In this document: piece by piece, positions 45,997 to 57,716 of the stretch
Position numbering within the stretch: the stretch's first letter is position 1
How the letters are laid out: every line of letters begins with the position of its first letter
DNA from: Cryptomeria japonica
Lineage: Eukaryota > Streptophyta > Pinopsida > Cupressales > Cupressaceae
Direction of reading: 5' to 3'
NCBI RefSeq assembly: GCF_030272615.1
Contig: NC_081405.1
Coordinates: 158,085,954-158,149,953, forward strand
Length of the DNA stretch: 64,000 bases
The notes under the pieces: generated by a model
The model's input: the letters and a program-made list of their open reading frames with translations, nothing else
Told to the model about the DNA's origin: nothing
Databases searched by the model: none
Position numbers and translations under genes: made by a program

Positions 45997-46301
45997 AGCT
46001 ACAAATACCTCAATCTCCCTTAAGGATTGATGATTTGATGGATTGCTTCACTTCTTTGCTCGGAATGCCTTCGCTCAGGAATTTTCACGCTTTCAAAGAT
46101 TTGAATGCTCGGTGAATGAAAAAGGAGCCAAAACACTTTCTTTATAATGTTATTTTCGCCAACTACCACATTTAATGCTTGTCGCTTAAGTCACAACTTA
46201 ACTCATCTACCGGTGTAGAAGTAATTTCAACTTCTTACCATTAACTGAGGGAATAATAGCATGTTTTTCATTTTGTTGCTAAACCCCCAAAAGAATTTTC
46301 T

Positions 46302-47414
46302 TTAGTTAGATGAAGATTCTCCTACCGGTGGAGTGTTACTCTATTCTGCCGGTGGAGGAGTATTCCCATCAATATTTTGATCTAACTTTCTAATCCATTA
46401 TTTTGAGAATTCTTGCTTTACCTCTTCAACTTTTTCTTTACCTTTCAAACTAGGACCTTTGTTATTTGCCGGTGAGGACTTGCTTCTACAGAATTTAGCA
46501 ATATGTCCAATCTTGTTACAGGCATAACAAGTCACATTGTTCTTCTGAATAGCTTTCCCATATCCTATGTCGGTATGTGTTCTGCATTGATTAGATAAGT
46601 GCCCAAATCTTCCACAAACATAACATCTCACATTCATCCTGTAATTTTCTGAATTATGACCAACTTTGTTGCATTTGGAACATTGACCGGTGGGTGTATT
46701 AGTGTTATGATAATTTCTAGATCTACACTGATTTGTTCTATGACCATACTTGTTACAGTTAAAGCATTTTCCATTAAATTTGTAAGCAGTAGGCTGTCTT
46801 ACCGGTTTGTTATGATCATGATTGTTTGCAGTACCAAAGCTTTCACCAATTTCAAAGCCAAGGCCATTTGTATCACCATTAGGTTTCTAATTCTTCAGCA
46901 TGTCACCAAGTTCTTCTGAAATTTTCTTGAATTTCTCCTTGTGATGATTTGTAGCAGTTAGTTCATTCTCCAAGATTCCTTTTTGTCTCATGAGTTCAAT
47001 TCTGTCATTTTGTTTGTGCATTAGATCTGTCTTCAACATATCATTTTCATGACTGAGTCTTGTGTTTTCATTTCCAGCATCATTTATTCTTCTAACCAAG
47101 TCTTCTTCATTCTTCTTTCTATCTTTAATTTCTTTACAGAATCTCATAGTCATATCCTGCATCTCATTCTTTGTTGTACTAATTTCTTGTCTTAGCTTGT
47201 TTACCAGATCATTAAGAGTTTCCTTTTCATTTTCCTCATTCTGCATTTTTTCACAAAGTTCTCTTCTCTTGTTTCTTGAAATAGTAAAATTTACTTGAAG
47301 TGCTTGAATAATATCCTAAGAAGCCTTTAGATCATCTTCAAGTTTGATATTCTTCACCTTTTCTGCATCATAGTCTGTAAGAGTTGTTTCCAATTGTTTT
47401 CTCAAGTTTTCCAT
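46302..47414 (-). pseudogene. NA-2 Gag-like protein with coiled coil and four zinc knuckles
   Basis: 371-codon frame from ATG 47414. The first ~180 residues are heptad-rich coiled coil. Then CFNCNKYGHRTNQC, CSKCNKVGHNSENY (last Cys lost), CYVCGRFGHLSNQC and CYACNKIGHIAKFC. In-frame stops occur near 47318, 46887, 46395 and 46335, each one transition from CAG or CAA; the natural stop is 46302-46304. Same architecture as NA-1 and NA-3 Gag with low sequence identity outside the knuckles. Confidence 0.78.
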
Positions 47415-47471
47415 CTCTACCGGTGACAAGATCTTCCTCAAGTTGCTAGGCTTTTGAAAATAGAGGACCAG

Positions 47472-47483
47472 GCTCTGATACCA
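47472..47483 (-). other. Primer-binding site, initiator tRNA-Met (NA-2)
   Basis: Minus strand TGGTATCAGAGC, two bases from the 5' LTR boundary at 47486. Confidence 0.92.
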
Positions 47484-47485
47484 AT

Positions 47486-48278
47486 TGTTAGGATTCCCAA
47501 AGATACTGAGAGGGGGGGTGAATTAGTATCTAACCGGTATATAAATTTACTTGACTTAAAACATGAAAAATATATTAAAATTGTGTGTCGGTAAACCAGA
47601 GATAATGCAGTAAACAAGAATAACAACAACCACATGAGAAGCACACCATAACACAATATTTTAATGAGGAAACCCGATGTGGGAAAAACCTCGATGGGAT
47701 TTGTGACCCACAATATTCACTTACTGGCCAATAAGGGAATATTACTCTTACAATAAGGGCCTACACATGCAGGAAGGCCAAGTGCCTAGAGCTCATTGCT
47801 CAATTACAAAAGAAGTCACACTGACTCACAAAATGGATTATATTAATCCAAAGTCTTGTACTACTTCAGATTAGCATCTGCTATGCTAGGTTCAATACCG
47901 GTTTAAGCTTTGCTACATACATAAACCCTTAACCAATAATTCACATATTAGGTCTGCATAATTTTGCCTATCACCTTATTTTTCACACACTTCCTATTAC
48001 AAAATGATCTCATGCATATATGAGTCATATTACAACTTGCCATGTCGGCTTACAATGATTTTACAATTAATTACAAAATACATTTTAAACAAAATTAAAG
48101 TTGGCCAAGGTGTCGGTATCCTTCCTTTCACTGCTGGTGTTCTGTATGTCGATGTAGAGTCTATCGGTGTTGGTGCTAGTATCTTTGTCTTGATGGTATC
48201 ATATGATTGCAAGGTTACCATCAATGAAAAAACCTTCAATCACCTACAATTTCTCATCGGAGTGTGCATTTGCCAACA
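47486..48278 (-). repeat. NA-2 5' LTR (793 bp)
   Basis: Starts TGTTAGGATT and ends CCAACA on the plus strand. 48279-48283 (CATGA) is the right target duplication. Confidence 0.93.
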
Positions 48279-51200
48279 CATGACTCAAGTAATGAGGTAG
48301 CAACCTCACTTTCTATCTGCATTTGAGATACCTGTTCTTCCATGGCATCAATGGTACTCATCTCTTGAGTTATCGTTAAGGCTTCTAGATTGAGAAAGCA
48401 CTTCTGAAGTATCTGTAGTCTGGGTAATAAGACCAGTTGAAGTTCCTGCAAATCTCTTATCCAGTTTCTAATCTCCAATTCTATCCTAGCAGACTAAAGC
48501 TGATACCGGTTAACTGTTTGCCCATATGTAGTGAAAGAATCATATGGCATCTTGAAGTTGCTTATGTATGTCTGCAGATCTGATTGGAGTTTATCCTTTT
48601 GTGTGAGCACATCATCACAAAATAGATGGGGTTGGCTGATTTTTCTCAACAATAGTTTTCCCTCATCCATAACATCTCTTATATCCTTTTATTGTTTCTG
48701 AAGTTGAGACTGGAGCTCATTTAGTTTCTTGACTAAGGCAATGTTTAGTGCCTTTTGATGCTTCTTCTGTGCATTTGCTTCATCAACTTCTTCCAGGCAT
48801 TGTACCTGGTCCTCTACAATGATACATAGAAGTTTTATCTTGGCCAGAGAGGAATCGGTACTGGGGAGGTTAGTACCTGGAATCAAACTGGTGAGGGTGT
48901 CAACCGCAGTTTGAATGACATCCTGTTCCTTTTCCCTCCTTAATATTTCCAATCATTCTTGTGAAAGCTTTATGATTTGTAACAGCTCCAATTCATCTAT
49001 AGATTGGAGGTCAATAGGGCTGGTGATGTCAACCGGTTTGGCTTGACCACCGGTTGCCTTTGGAGTCTTCGCTTGTTTGGCTTTCTCTGTTTCCTCCTTC
49101 TTTGCAGCTCTTTTCTTTTTTGCTTCTTCTTTCCTTAGTTCTTCCTTCTTCTTATCTTCTTCCTGCTTCTTATTTTCTTCCTCCTTTTTCTTCTTCTCCT
49201 CTTCTTTCCTCTTCTCCTCTTCTTTCCTCTTCTCTTCCTCTTTCTTTTTCTCTTCCTCTTTATTTTTCTCTTCCTCTTTCTCCGCTTTCTCCTTATCAGC
49301 CTTTTCCTTGTCCAGTTTCTCCTTTTTCTGCTTGTTCTTTATCCTGCTTCTCCTTCACTATGTTTTCTTTATCCTGTTTCTCCTTCTCTGTGTCTAGAGT
49401 GACATCTTCAACATCCAATACATCAACATCAATAGTGTCAACCTGTTCTATAACTCTTTCTCCTTCACCATCAAATACCTCATCCGATTTGGCTGAGGAT
49501 AGGTTAGGGTCTTGTTCGGCCTTCTTGTTGGCCTCAAACACTTGATGTAACCAGACAACAACTTTGACATGTAAATGAGTGTCCTTTTCCACTTCAAAGG
49601 TTTTGCCTTCTAGCAACCCGAGTCTTCTTCTTCTCATGAAGAAGAGACCTTTATGCGTGTCCATTATCTCAAATAATTCAGAATTGGAGGCTTCAAGAAA
49701 GTACTGAGCAAATATTTTCTCCCTTATTTCATGTTCTTTCTCAATGGCAATGTGCCATTTATTGTCCAAAGAATTGTCCAAAGAATCAGGTGTCACCGAT
49801 CTAATTTCAGATGGCAACTGGTCATTCATACACAAATATTTTATCATTTCCTGTTCTACTTCTTCCTTCTCATTATCCGAAAAATCATCAAAATATTCTT
49901 TCAAGTCATCAAGCACATTTCTCTTAATATTCTTTAAATTCCTTTGACAATGTGTCAAAGGCTTGTAAGAAGAGATGTCTATATTTACTGGTGTTGATGA
50001 TGCAGGTGCAGTACCGGTAGACTTAGCCTTCTTGCTTGATTGTTGGGTTTTCTTAGGCTGCACTTCCGGTTTGGTATCCTCAGACTCCGGTGAGTTGTTT
50101 TTGGTCTTCCGCTTCCTCTCAAATATTTTAGCAGGTGCAACTTCCAATTTCTTCTTGGCTGGTGATTGCTTGGTCACTTTTGGACTTGTTGAGGTAACCG
50201 GTGTCGATATCGATGGCACTGCCTTGCCCTTTTTCACTGTAGGATTTTCAACCAGTGTTACCCTTTCCAAGTAGGTGTCGGTTTGCTTTTTCTTTGCATC
50301 AAGAGGTGAGGCAAGCAGGATGGAGGTATATCCATATAACATGTCATACATCACCTCACATCCCATAGGTTTTACTTCTTCCTTTCTGGGCTCTACCGCT
50401 TCCATTATACATTCATCTACTTTTATGGTAAAGTAGATGTCCTCTTCATATTTCTTAATAATATCTTCAGATATCCTCATCCTTTGACTCATCTTCCACT
50501 TGAATTCATCAAAGTATTTATTCAAGACCTCAGGATACTTGGTTCCCACCACTTGGAGACTTTCCCTAATTTGTTTAGTGACCGGTTGATCAACAAACCA
50601 TAGAATATCACCAACTCCTGGAAAATAGCCTTGGAAGTAGAAAAATAGGCCGACCAGAAGTTGTCCAAATCTGAACCTCAGAGCACTGTCCTGTATGATG
50701 GACTTTAGGTTCAGCAGAAGTTGTTTTTGCAAACAAGTACACAAATCAAATGAGGCATCTTCCTTAATCATTCTGTATGCGACATTCACTGCAGCAGGGA
50801 CAGAGTTTATTCGGCTAGCATAAAACACTCGGTAGCCAATCACCATGCAGACATACTTGACCAAATCATCTTTGATGGGTTTGACAGTCATCCCCCAATG
50901 ATCGCTCAGAGAACCGATGGGCTTAGTCATTTTAGTCTTGATGACCTTCCTTAGGGCTGGCACCTCACCAATGTTGCAGAAACCGGTGACGGCATGAATT
51001 GCTTCAGGTGTTATGTCATGAGTCCTCTCGAGATACATTTTGTCACCATGTACTCTACTCAGGATGATGTGGATTTATTCTTTAGTGAACTCTTCAAGAA
51101 AATAAACAACATTATGTAGTTTCTTCCTCTCTAGGATGTTGTATTTTAGTTTGATTTTATTGTCATCCCCACAGAACAGACCTAGCTAGGAATGAATCAC

Positions 51201-51374
51201 TAGGGATCCTAGGTCTTCCAATTTATAGTCAATGTACCCTGAAATATCTTCTTCAACAATGACTCTCGCAGGTATTTGGGACAGGGCATTGTATTTCATT
51301 TTCCTTTGAATAAATTCAGCTGAGTCCATAGGTACATTAGAACTGGAGTGCGATGTAGAAGCCACGATTAACAA
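48279..51374 (-). pseudogene. NA-3 ORF2: unknown conserved protein, main part
   Basis: With 41552-41690 this makes about 1075 codons, matching the NA-2 ORF2 length. The first ~390 residues are the conserved domain seen in NA-1. Then a Lys/Pro/Ser linker (KKKLEVAPAKIFERKRKTKN), a helical segment, a long Lys/Glu-rich coiled coil (49060-49330) and a C-terminal helical region. The ancestral start appears mutated (ATG to GTG, four codons into the present ORF). Nonsense codons at 51183, ~51075, ~48950, ~48687 and ~48495 are transition-type. One frameshift lies in the KE-rich tract near 49300. No recognised catalytic motif. Confidence 0.75.
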
Positions 51375-51802
51375 GAATTTTCACAAATACCTTCACAATT
51401 TTGAAATTTAGGGTTTGCCAATGTAGCTCACACCACACCACTTTGGTTGCTTGATTACCGCTTAGTGTTCTTCACCAATAGGTTGAAAATATCTCTGGAT
51501 TCTTCTACAAGATTTGAATTCTTTGAATCGCAAGTCGAATTGCCTTTTGTCATTCTGTTCTTGAAAATTTCTTCATTCGTAAATTGATAAGTGAAAATGA
51601 CGTTAAGAATCCCTTTTAAACAAATTCTTCACGTACCATAATAAATGCTCCATCGCTAGGGTACAAACCCTAATTTTGTCTTGTACCGCTTCAAAAACTT
51701 CTACCGATTGATAGCTAACATATACCGGTTTGAGTCTTTACCGATATAAATCAGGGGTTCAAAACATTTCACCGATTTGTTCCCCCTAAGCTTTTTTGAA
51801 GC

Positions 51803-53077
51803 TTAGTTTGTTGGTTCAGAGACTTCCACACTAGGTGCAGAAACCGGTTCATCCTATGATACTTCTTCAGATTTCTTTTTCCAAGTTTTATTCATTCTCG
51901 CTTGAATAGTTTCAACATCAATCTCCCCTTCTAGAGTGATCGATATATCATCTGATAGGTTCTTTCTCATTCTGCAGGTTTTGGCAGTGTGTCCCGGTTT
52001 GTTGCAATGATAGCATGCTATTACAGGTGTTCTCCATGGCCCATTATTCATACTACCATTCTTCCTTCTACATGTTGCAGTAGTGTGACCGCTACCATGG
52101 CAGACTAAACAAGTTGCTCTCCAACCGGTTGCCGCTTGATAGCCACCTAACCGATGGTCATAGGTATTATACCGGTTAATATTCCGGTTCACAGAGGGTT
52201 CTAGAACAACTCCTTGAGTTCTTTGAGGATATCTCCCAGTGTTGTTCACAACAGACCTGCATTCAAATTCTCTATGCCCAAACTTGTTGCATGCATAACA
52301 GTTTCCATTGAATCTATTGGATCTAGGCTTATTGTTTAGAAAATGAGGAAAATTATTGTAGGCCTTATTTCTACACACATTAGCAGTATGTCCTTCTATG
52401 AGATAATTAAAGAAAACAGGTTTAAAATTTTTCTTACCTTTATCCTTTGATGTTGGTTGCTTCTTTGATGCTACATCTTTTGTTCCAGAGGTCTCACTGT
52501 CCTCATAACCGGAGAAACCAAGTTCAATGGTATTCTTTACCGGTTTTGCTGATTCAAGCTTTTGCTCTAGCTTAACAATACTCTGATTGAATTTGGCAAG
52601 TATTTCCTTTGACTCAGTGAGTTCCTTGGAAATAGAAGCATTGGATTCCTTCAAGGTTGCATTCTCAGAAATAGCCATGTTTAGTTCACCTTGCATTTCT
52701 TCTTTTTCCACTTTACTCTCTTGGAGATGAGCAGTAAGGGCACTGATTTCTTGCTTTAGCTTGGAGATCTCATGATCTTTGTCTTTTACTAGATCTCTAA
52801 CTTTCCTTCGGTTCTCAAGCTCTTGACACATTCTAATAGTCAGTCCTTCCAGCTCCCTTCTCAGGTTGACATTAGATTCATTCAGTTTTTCAACTTCTTC
52901 AACTAGGGCATCCATGTCTACTTCATCAAAAGAACTATTTTCAGTAAGCTCCATCAGTTTCTCAGTATGCTCTCTTCTTTTTGCCAGAGAGGCTTTATAC
53001 TTGACTTTGAATTCATCATATGCTCTCTCAGCTTGAGTGAGATGATGAGTAAGTTCCCTCATAGTGTATTCCCCCAT
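51803..53077 (-). pseudogene. NA-3 Gag-like protein: coiled coil plus four zinc knuckles
   Basis: 425 codons from MGEYTMRELTHHLTQ at 53077; an upstream in-frame ATG at 53125 overlaps the LTR end and is less likely. ~200 residues of coiled coil precede the knuckles: the first has lost two Cys (FFNYLIEGHTANVC); CYACNKFGHREFEC, CLVCHGSGHTTATC and CYHCNKPGHTAKTC are intact. One TAG at 51854 (CAG type) interrupts it 16 codons before the natural TAA. It is the best preserved Gag of the three elements and clearly homologous to NA-1 throughout. Confidence 0.82.
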
Positions 53078-53113
53078 ATCTCCTTCCAAGTGGTTAGACT
53101 TATAGAAAGGTTG

Positions 53114-53125
53114 ACTTTGATACAA
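53114..53125 (-). other. Decayed initiator tRNA-Met primer-binding site (NA-3)
   Basis: Minus strand TTGTATCAAAGT, three mismatches to TGGTATCAGAGC, in the exact PBS position two bases from the LTR. Confidence 0.75.
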
Positions 53126-53127
53126 AT

Positions 53128-54265
53128 TGATGAATACTAAGAGGGGGTGTGAATAAGTATGCCAAAAAATACTGAACTCAAACTCTTAAATAGTTTAACA
53201 GATAACCGATACAATAGATTTTCTAATAAACCGATTAAGATAAATGCAAACCAAATAGAAAACAAAGCATTCACCCACAAGAGCACAATCACCATAACAC
53301 ATGATGTTTTGACGTGGAAACCCAAATGGGAAAAACCACGGTGAGAAAAAAATCACAAGTAACTATCTACAGAATAGAAACCAGACCAGTTAAGGTCAGA
53401 CCGGTTAAGGTCATACAATGTTCTTCACCAAAATAGATCTTGTTAGGAATCTAGATCTCTGTTAGAGATAAGTCATGTTAAAGACTACCTTGTGAGAGGA
53501 TTTTAGATTCATAGTAGTGAACCATCTTGTTAGAGGATTTACAAAGGCTTTGCTAGGCCTACTCGGTTAAGGGTTTCAGACTTGTCGAAGATGTGAGTAA
53601 TCAACAAGTGAGTGATCTAAATACTAGCACATTATGCTTGGTTAGATCCATGATAGCTCATTGTTAATGCATTTCAACATTACTTCAATCTTCAATATCT
53701 CCACACTCCTACTCTTCATACAAACCTAATCTTATCTTCTATGATCGCACATACAAAAACCTCATCAACATCTAAAACCCTAGACATGATGTCCTTATAA
53801 AGGAGTCTGTTTTCATGTCGGTCCAATAGGATTACATTATAAGTTCCTAGGTTCAGTGCATCTAGACACATTTGGTAACATGACACAAAATCACCACCAA
53901 AGTGTCGGTGGATGATAACTCATCACAGAAATATCGATTGGTTACTCGTCACAGAGTAATATCAGTTCATACAATTTACCGATTACTGGTTGTCAAAAAT
54001 GAAGACTGGAAAATGTTAACTACCGCTTTGTTCCTTCGTACCGCTTGAGTTCCTCGCACCTCTTGAGGTCTTCATACCGATTGAGGTCTTCAATCAATTT
54101 GTGATCAATAAACATCTTCTGCAAAACACCGATAGTCTGAAGACTATAATACATAATACCGGTTGGAATAATTATCGGTTGAGCATAACTCATACATAAA
54201 GAAAGTGTACACAAAGCAAGTGTGTGTCCATCAATGAAAATCACAACATCATCAATATGCCAACA
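53128..54265 (-). repeat. NA-3 5' LTR (1138 bp)
   Basis: On the minus strand it begins TGTTGGCATATTGATGATG and ends TATTCATCA. TATA-like TTTATAAGGA lies near 53793-53802. Homologous to the NA-1 LTR over its whole length. 54266-54270 (AGAAT) is the right target duplication with one mismatch. Confidence 0.9.
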
Positions 54266-55159
54266 AGAATGGCTTCCTTCCAAACAATTTATTGACTGTA
54301 TAGTCAACAAGGCAGATTAGAATGCAACCCAGTTTGACCACAATGAGGTTGAATGTATAGTTTGGTAAAAATCCATGATAGGATATATTCATTGACTACT
54401 CTTCTAAGCATCTCTTGCCATGACAGATTTGTGGAGCTTTAACGAACTTCTGGACCATAGTTTTCTAAGAAAAATCTATTGAGATAGTTGGTTTGCCATG
54501 ATTCCAGATTTACCTTGAATAATCTTGAATAGAAAGACGGTCTAGTTGGAAAGAGATTATCATCACAAGGGTATGGATAGACAAAGAGTTGGTGAACAAT
54601 ATGAGCATGCTTCACAATCCATTCTTGTTGTGCTCAAATGCATGGTTATGGGATGTGAACTGGCTATTTGGTGGGTGGAATTGCTGAGTGCGAGGAGGGA
54701 TAAGATTCACGGAGGTGAGTTAGGATTTCATCATTTGCATAAGTTGGAGGGAGAGTTGCAATAAGACCCTGAGTTGTTATTGTCTGATGGGCCTTCAAAT
54801 AGTTTCCCCTATCATGTTCATAATTTTGAACAATCTGATAGCGTTCATCTCTCTTTGAGACATCCACGCTCAGTTGTGTCCATGTTTGATGTCTAAAATG
54901 TATCATTATGACTTCTTCATAGTAATCTGCATCATGGTATAAATTACAAATATATCATGTGTCCTGAAAGTTGAACTATGGAATGTAGCGTTTAGTGTAC
55001 ATTACTACATAGTACAACAATGATTGGTGATTTACAAACTAGGACATGACAATAACCATGACTATGATGGTTAAAGGATAATAAGGTTTTGTGTGGAGGA
55101 AGTGAAACAGTTAGGGTATAGAGTGTGAAACAAAATGCTATAAATAATAATTAAATTAT
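54266..55159. other. Anonymous sequence right of NA-3
   Basis: Pre-insertion continuation of 39745-40206. An 80-codon minus-strand ORF (54664-54906, QLSVDVSKRDERYQIVQNYE) has a plausible composition but no recognised family; I do not call it a gene. Confidence 0.4.
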
Positions 55160-55480
55160 GTAGAAACATACACATCTGTATATACATATATGTACATATA
55201 GGCAAGTACCGAAATTTTCATACACAAATGCACATATATGTATGTACAAATGTGTATGTAGAGATATGTATATACATATATGTACATCTGCTCTATGTAC
55301 ATCAACTCAAAATACATATCAATATATACATATATGTACATCACCTCTATAGGTACATATTTGTATATACATATATGTACATCACCTCTATAGGTACAAA
55401 TTTGTATATACATATATGTACATGTATGTAAATACACATACATACAATAGTTGGAAATGTATATGTATGTAGATATAGAT
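55160..55480. repeat. TATATACATATATGTACATC-type tandem repeat
   Basis: A ~40-bp unit with TATATGTACATCACCTCTA and TAGGTACATATTTGTATAT repeats two to three times within a longer stretch of ATACAT/TATGTA palindromic words. Shorter blocks of the same words recur at 55905-55995. Confidence 0.8.
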
Positions 55481-55717
55481 ATATATTTCCAATTGCCAAT
55501 TAATTCAATTTTGTTTGTAGATACAGCCATGTAGACTCAATGTTTGGATTATGATGGTTTTGCTCTCAATTGCATTGTGTCACTGTTTGATTGACCATTT
55601 CATTGGATATTTTAATGTCAATGTGTGGATGGCTATTTGAATTGGTCTGAAGCCACTCAATTTTATTCATGAGAGATCAGTTGGAAGAGTTACAGTACAA
55701 TTATATTTATGTTCTAT

Positions 55718-56210
55718 TGAGTCAGTGTTTGATTGTTTGTTTCTTTCGCTGTTTGAGAAAATGATTGAATGTCTGTTTGAATTGGCATGAAGGCACTCAT
55801 TATCATTGATGGAGGGTTCATTTTTAGTCATCTACACTTATATGTTTGTTCAATTGTGCATTTGGATCTACATTTCGATGTTTGAATTGGGCTTATATGT
55901 ATGTTTGTTAATATATGTACATCATCTCTATATGGCCATATCTGTATATACATATATGTACACATATCTGTATATACATATAAATAAATCAGCTCTATAT
56001 GTATATTTCATTGATGAAGAGTTCATTCGGAAGATTTGTATAGTTATATGTATGTACTATTGAGTCACTATTTGATTATCTGTTTCGTTGCATGTTTGAG
56101 TAAATGATTGAATGTCTGTTCAAATCGGCATGAAGGCCCTCATTTTCATTGATGGAGGGTTCATTTTTAGTCATGTACACTTATATGTTTGTTCAATTGT
56201 GTATATATAT
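55718..56210. repeat. ~145-bp direct duplication (55718-55862 and 56062-56210)
   Basis: Both copies run GAGTCA...TTTGATT through ATGATTGAATGTCTGTT, GGCATGAAGG, CATTGATGGAGGGTTCATTT and TATGTTTGTTCAATTGTG. Roughly 85% identical by eye. Confidence 0.75.
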
Positions 56211-56658
56211 TCTATATACTATGAAATAAAGAAATTTGATAGTAAGTATATATATATATATACTTCAAGACATATGTATACGTGGACACCCTGAAGATGG
56301 GGTGCTCACGTTCTGGCTCCTCTCCCACATTATCCATTAAATGTGAAAAGGACGACAATTATATGTCATGAAGTCGGAATTGAAAAGGGACACCCTTTTT
56401 AATTTCGAAAACATTTGGCAATAAATGACATTAATGTTGGGAATATGAGGTGGTGGTTGCATAATGAGTAGGGAATGTTGGGAAAATCTTAGAAGAGATT
56501 TGGCTAGCCACCATTTCTTGAAAGTATTTGTAAGGAGATATTAAATAACCCTCGAATGGTTGTATTAATAGGGGTGAAGTAAGTAATGCGTGGACAATTT
56601 CGTTTATTTGAAGTAGTGTGCAGGGAAGGGGAAGTAGTTGGGAATTGTAGGTAACCAT

Positions 56659-57238
56659 GGAAGCTACATTCAGTCTCTATACAACAAAGCAATACCTCAC
56701 ATTTCTTGGGAAAATATCTGACAAGAGATTGAAGTCAATTTTCAAGCACCATGATGAAGAATTTCTTACGATACTGAAGGTGTATCTTGGTGAATGTTTC
56801 ATGGAAACAGAGTAGTGAATGTTTCATGGAAATGGAACATAGGTACCGCACCAATGTAGATATTGTGAGTATGGCAGTTGCATGGGGGCTAGAGATTGGG
56901 AAGAATGCTGAAAATGTTACATGGCTATTGCAAGGAATAGTGGGGTAGGAATGGTTGTCTGGCCTGCAACCTTTTCTTAGTAGGGCCATCCCTGAAATTG
57001 GTTTTGATCTTCAGAATGGGGCTAAAGAGGGAGGAGTGACTACCATCTTCCCATTTATTAGATGGAGAGTAGGGGAGGACCAGGAAACTAGGAGGTTGGA
57101 AGCGGTCATGGGGTGGATATTGTTGGAACAATATGTTTGTGAAAAAGAAGGTGGTGTAGAGGTGGGAGGTGGGGGTGGGGATGAAGGTGACAAGCAGTGC
57201 CCACCGCAAACAAAAAGGGAGTTGGCAAACATCTAGGT
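56659..57238 (+). pseudogene. Coding-like pseudogene of unknown function
   Basis: Starts ATG 56659 (MEATFSLYTTKQYLTFLGKI) and reads as an ordinary soluble protein for ~45 codons. A tandem duplication of about 25 bp around GAATGTTTCATGGAA (56792 and 56817) then adds a stop. From the second copy the frame runs HRYRTNVDIVSMAVAWGLEI and on to 57238, with one TAG at 56946-56948 and a Gly-rich end. A GT at 57237-57238 could be a splice donor to an exon at 57717, but a TAG precedes it. No family recognised; host-gene fragment or TE cargo are both possible. Confidence 0.4.
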
Positions 57239-57716
57239 AACTAGGCCCATGGGGGTCCGCAAGAAATAAGAATTGTTGATGTATGATGATTGTTTTTTGC
57301 TCACATTTTGGTAAGGTATTGATAGTGTTTTTTTAAAAACAGACAAGTTATTTTATTATAGTAGTTAAAAAAAAGTTTTGGATTGTGAAGAAGATTAAAA
57401 CCTGGGAAAAAATATTTCTTTATGTGATTTTGTGTCTTCTTGCACCTCTGCAACGTGTTATATATTCTTTCTCCTCTTCGCTTCTTGATCCTCTTCACTT
57501 CTTCATGCTCTATCTTCTTGCTCCACTGAATGAAATGGGAAGATTTGATGTCCACATTTATAGATGAGAATTTGAATTTGAATCGAAGTCCTTTAATATC
57601 TTTACCTAGTGTGTTGCATTTGAAATTTTGAATATTCATTTTTTTCCATTTATGTCTAAGTCGATTGTTTTGGTTGTTGAATTCGTGGCCTTACATAATC
57701 AGTGTGATGGATGCAG

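Larger units (their letters stand above)
41691..48278 (-). mobile_element. NA-2: non-autonomous LTR retrotransposon nested in NA-3 ORF2
   Basis: LTRs are 41691-42473 and 47486-48278, beginning TGTTAGGATT and ending CCAACA on the plus strand. A perfect CATGA duplication (41686-41690 and 48279-48283) flanks it. Minus-strand order is the same as NA-1/NA-3: iMet PBS, coiled-coil/four-knuckle Gag, ~1070-codon ORF2, G-tract 3' UTR, PPT. LTR sequence and proteins are clearly divergent from NA-3, so it is a sister family. No RT or integrase. Confidence 0.9.
40207..54265 (-). mobile_element. NA-3: non-autonomous LTR retrotransposon, interrupted by NA-2
   Basis: LTRs are 40207-41328 and 53128-54265; the target duplication is GGAAT/AGAAT (one mismatch). 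On the minus strand: 5' LTR, a decayed iMet PBS, Gag, ORF2, a G-tract-rich 3' UTR, PPT and 3' LTR. NA-2 (41691-48278) lies inside the last part of ORF2. Without NA-2 the element is ~7.5 kb. It is the most complete member of the NA-1/NA-3 family and shows ORF2 at full length. No RT or integrase. Confidence 0.88.

Noticed and set aside
49054-49545. 163-codon Ser/Leu-rich plus-strand ORF that looks like a signal or membrane protein
   Set aside because: It is the antisense of the Lys/Glu-rich coiled coil of NA-3 ORF2; the Ser/Phe/Leu composition follows from the complementary codons.
54664-54906. 80-codon minus-strand ORF as a hAT-type transposase fragment
   Set aside because: I tried to match it and the adjacent 54270-54560 stretch to hAT C-terminal motifs, but no frame gave a convincing alignment.
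55156-55530. 124-codon Tyr/Ile/Cys-rich ORF
   Set aside because: Translation of the TATATACATATATGTACAT repeat.
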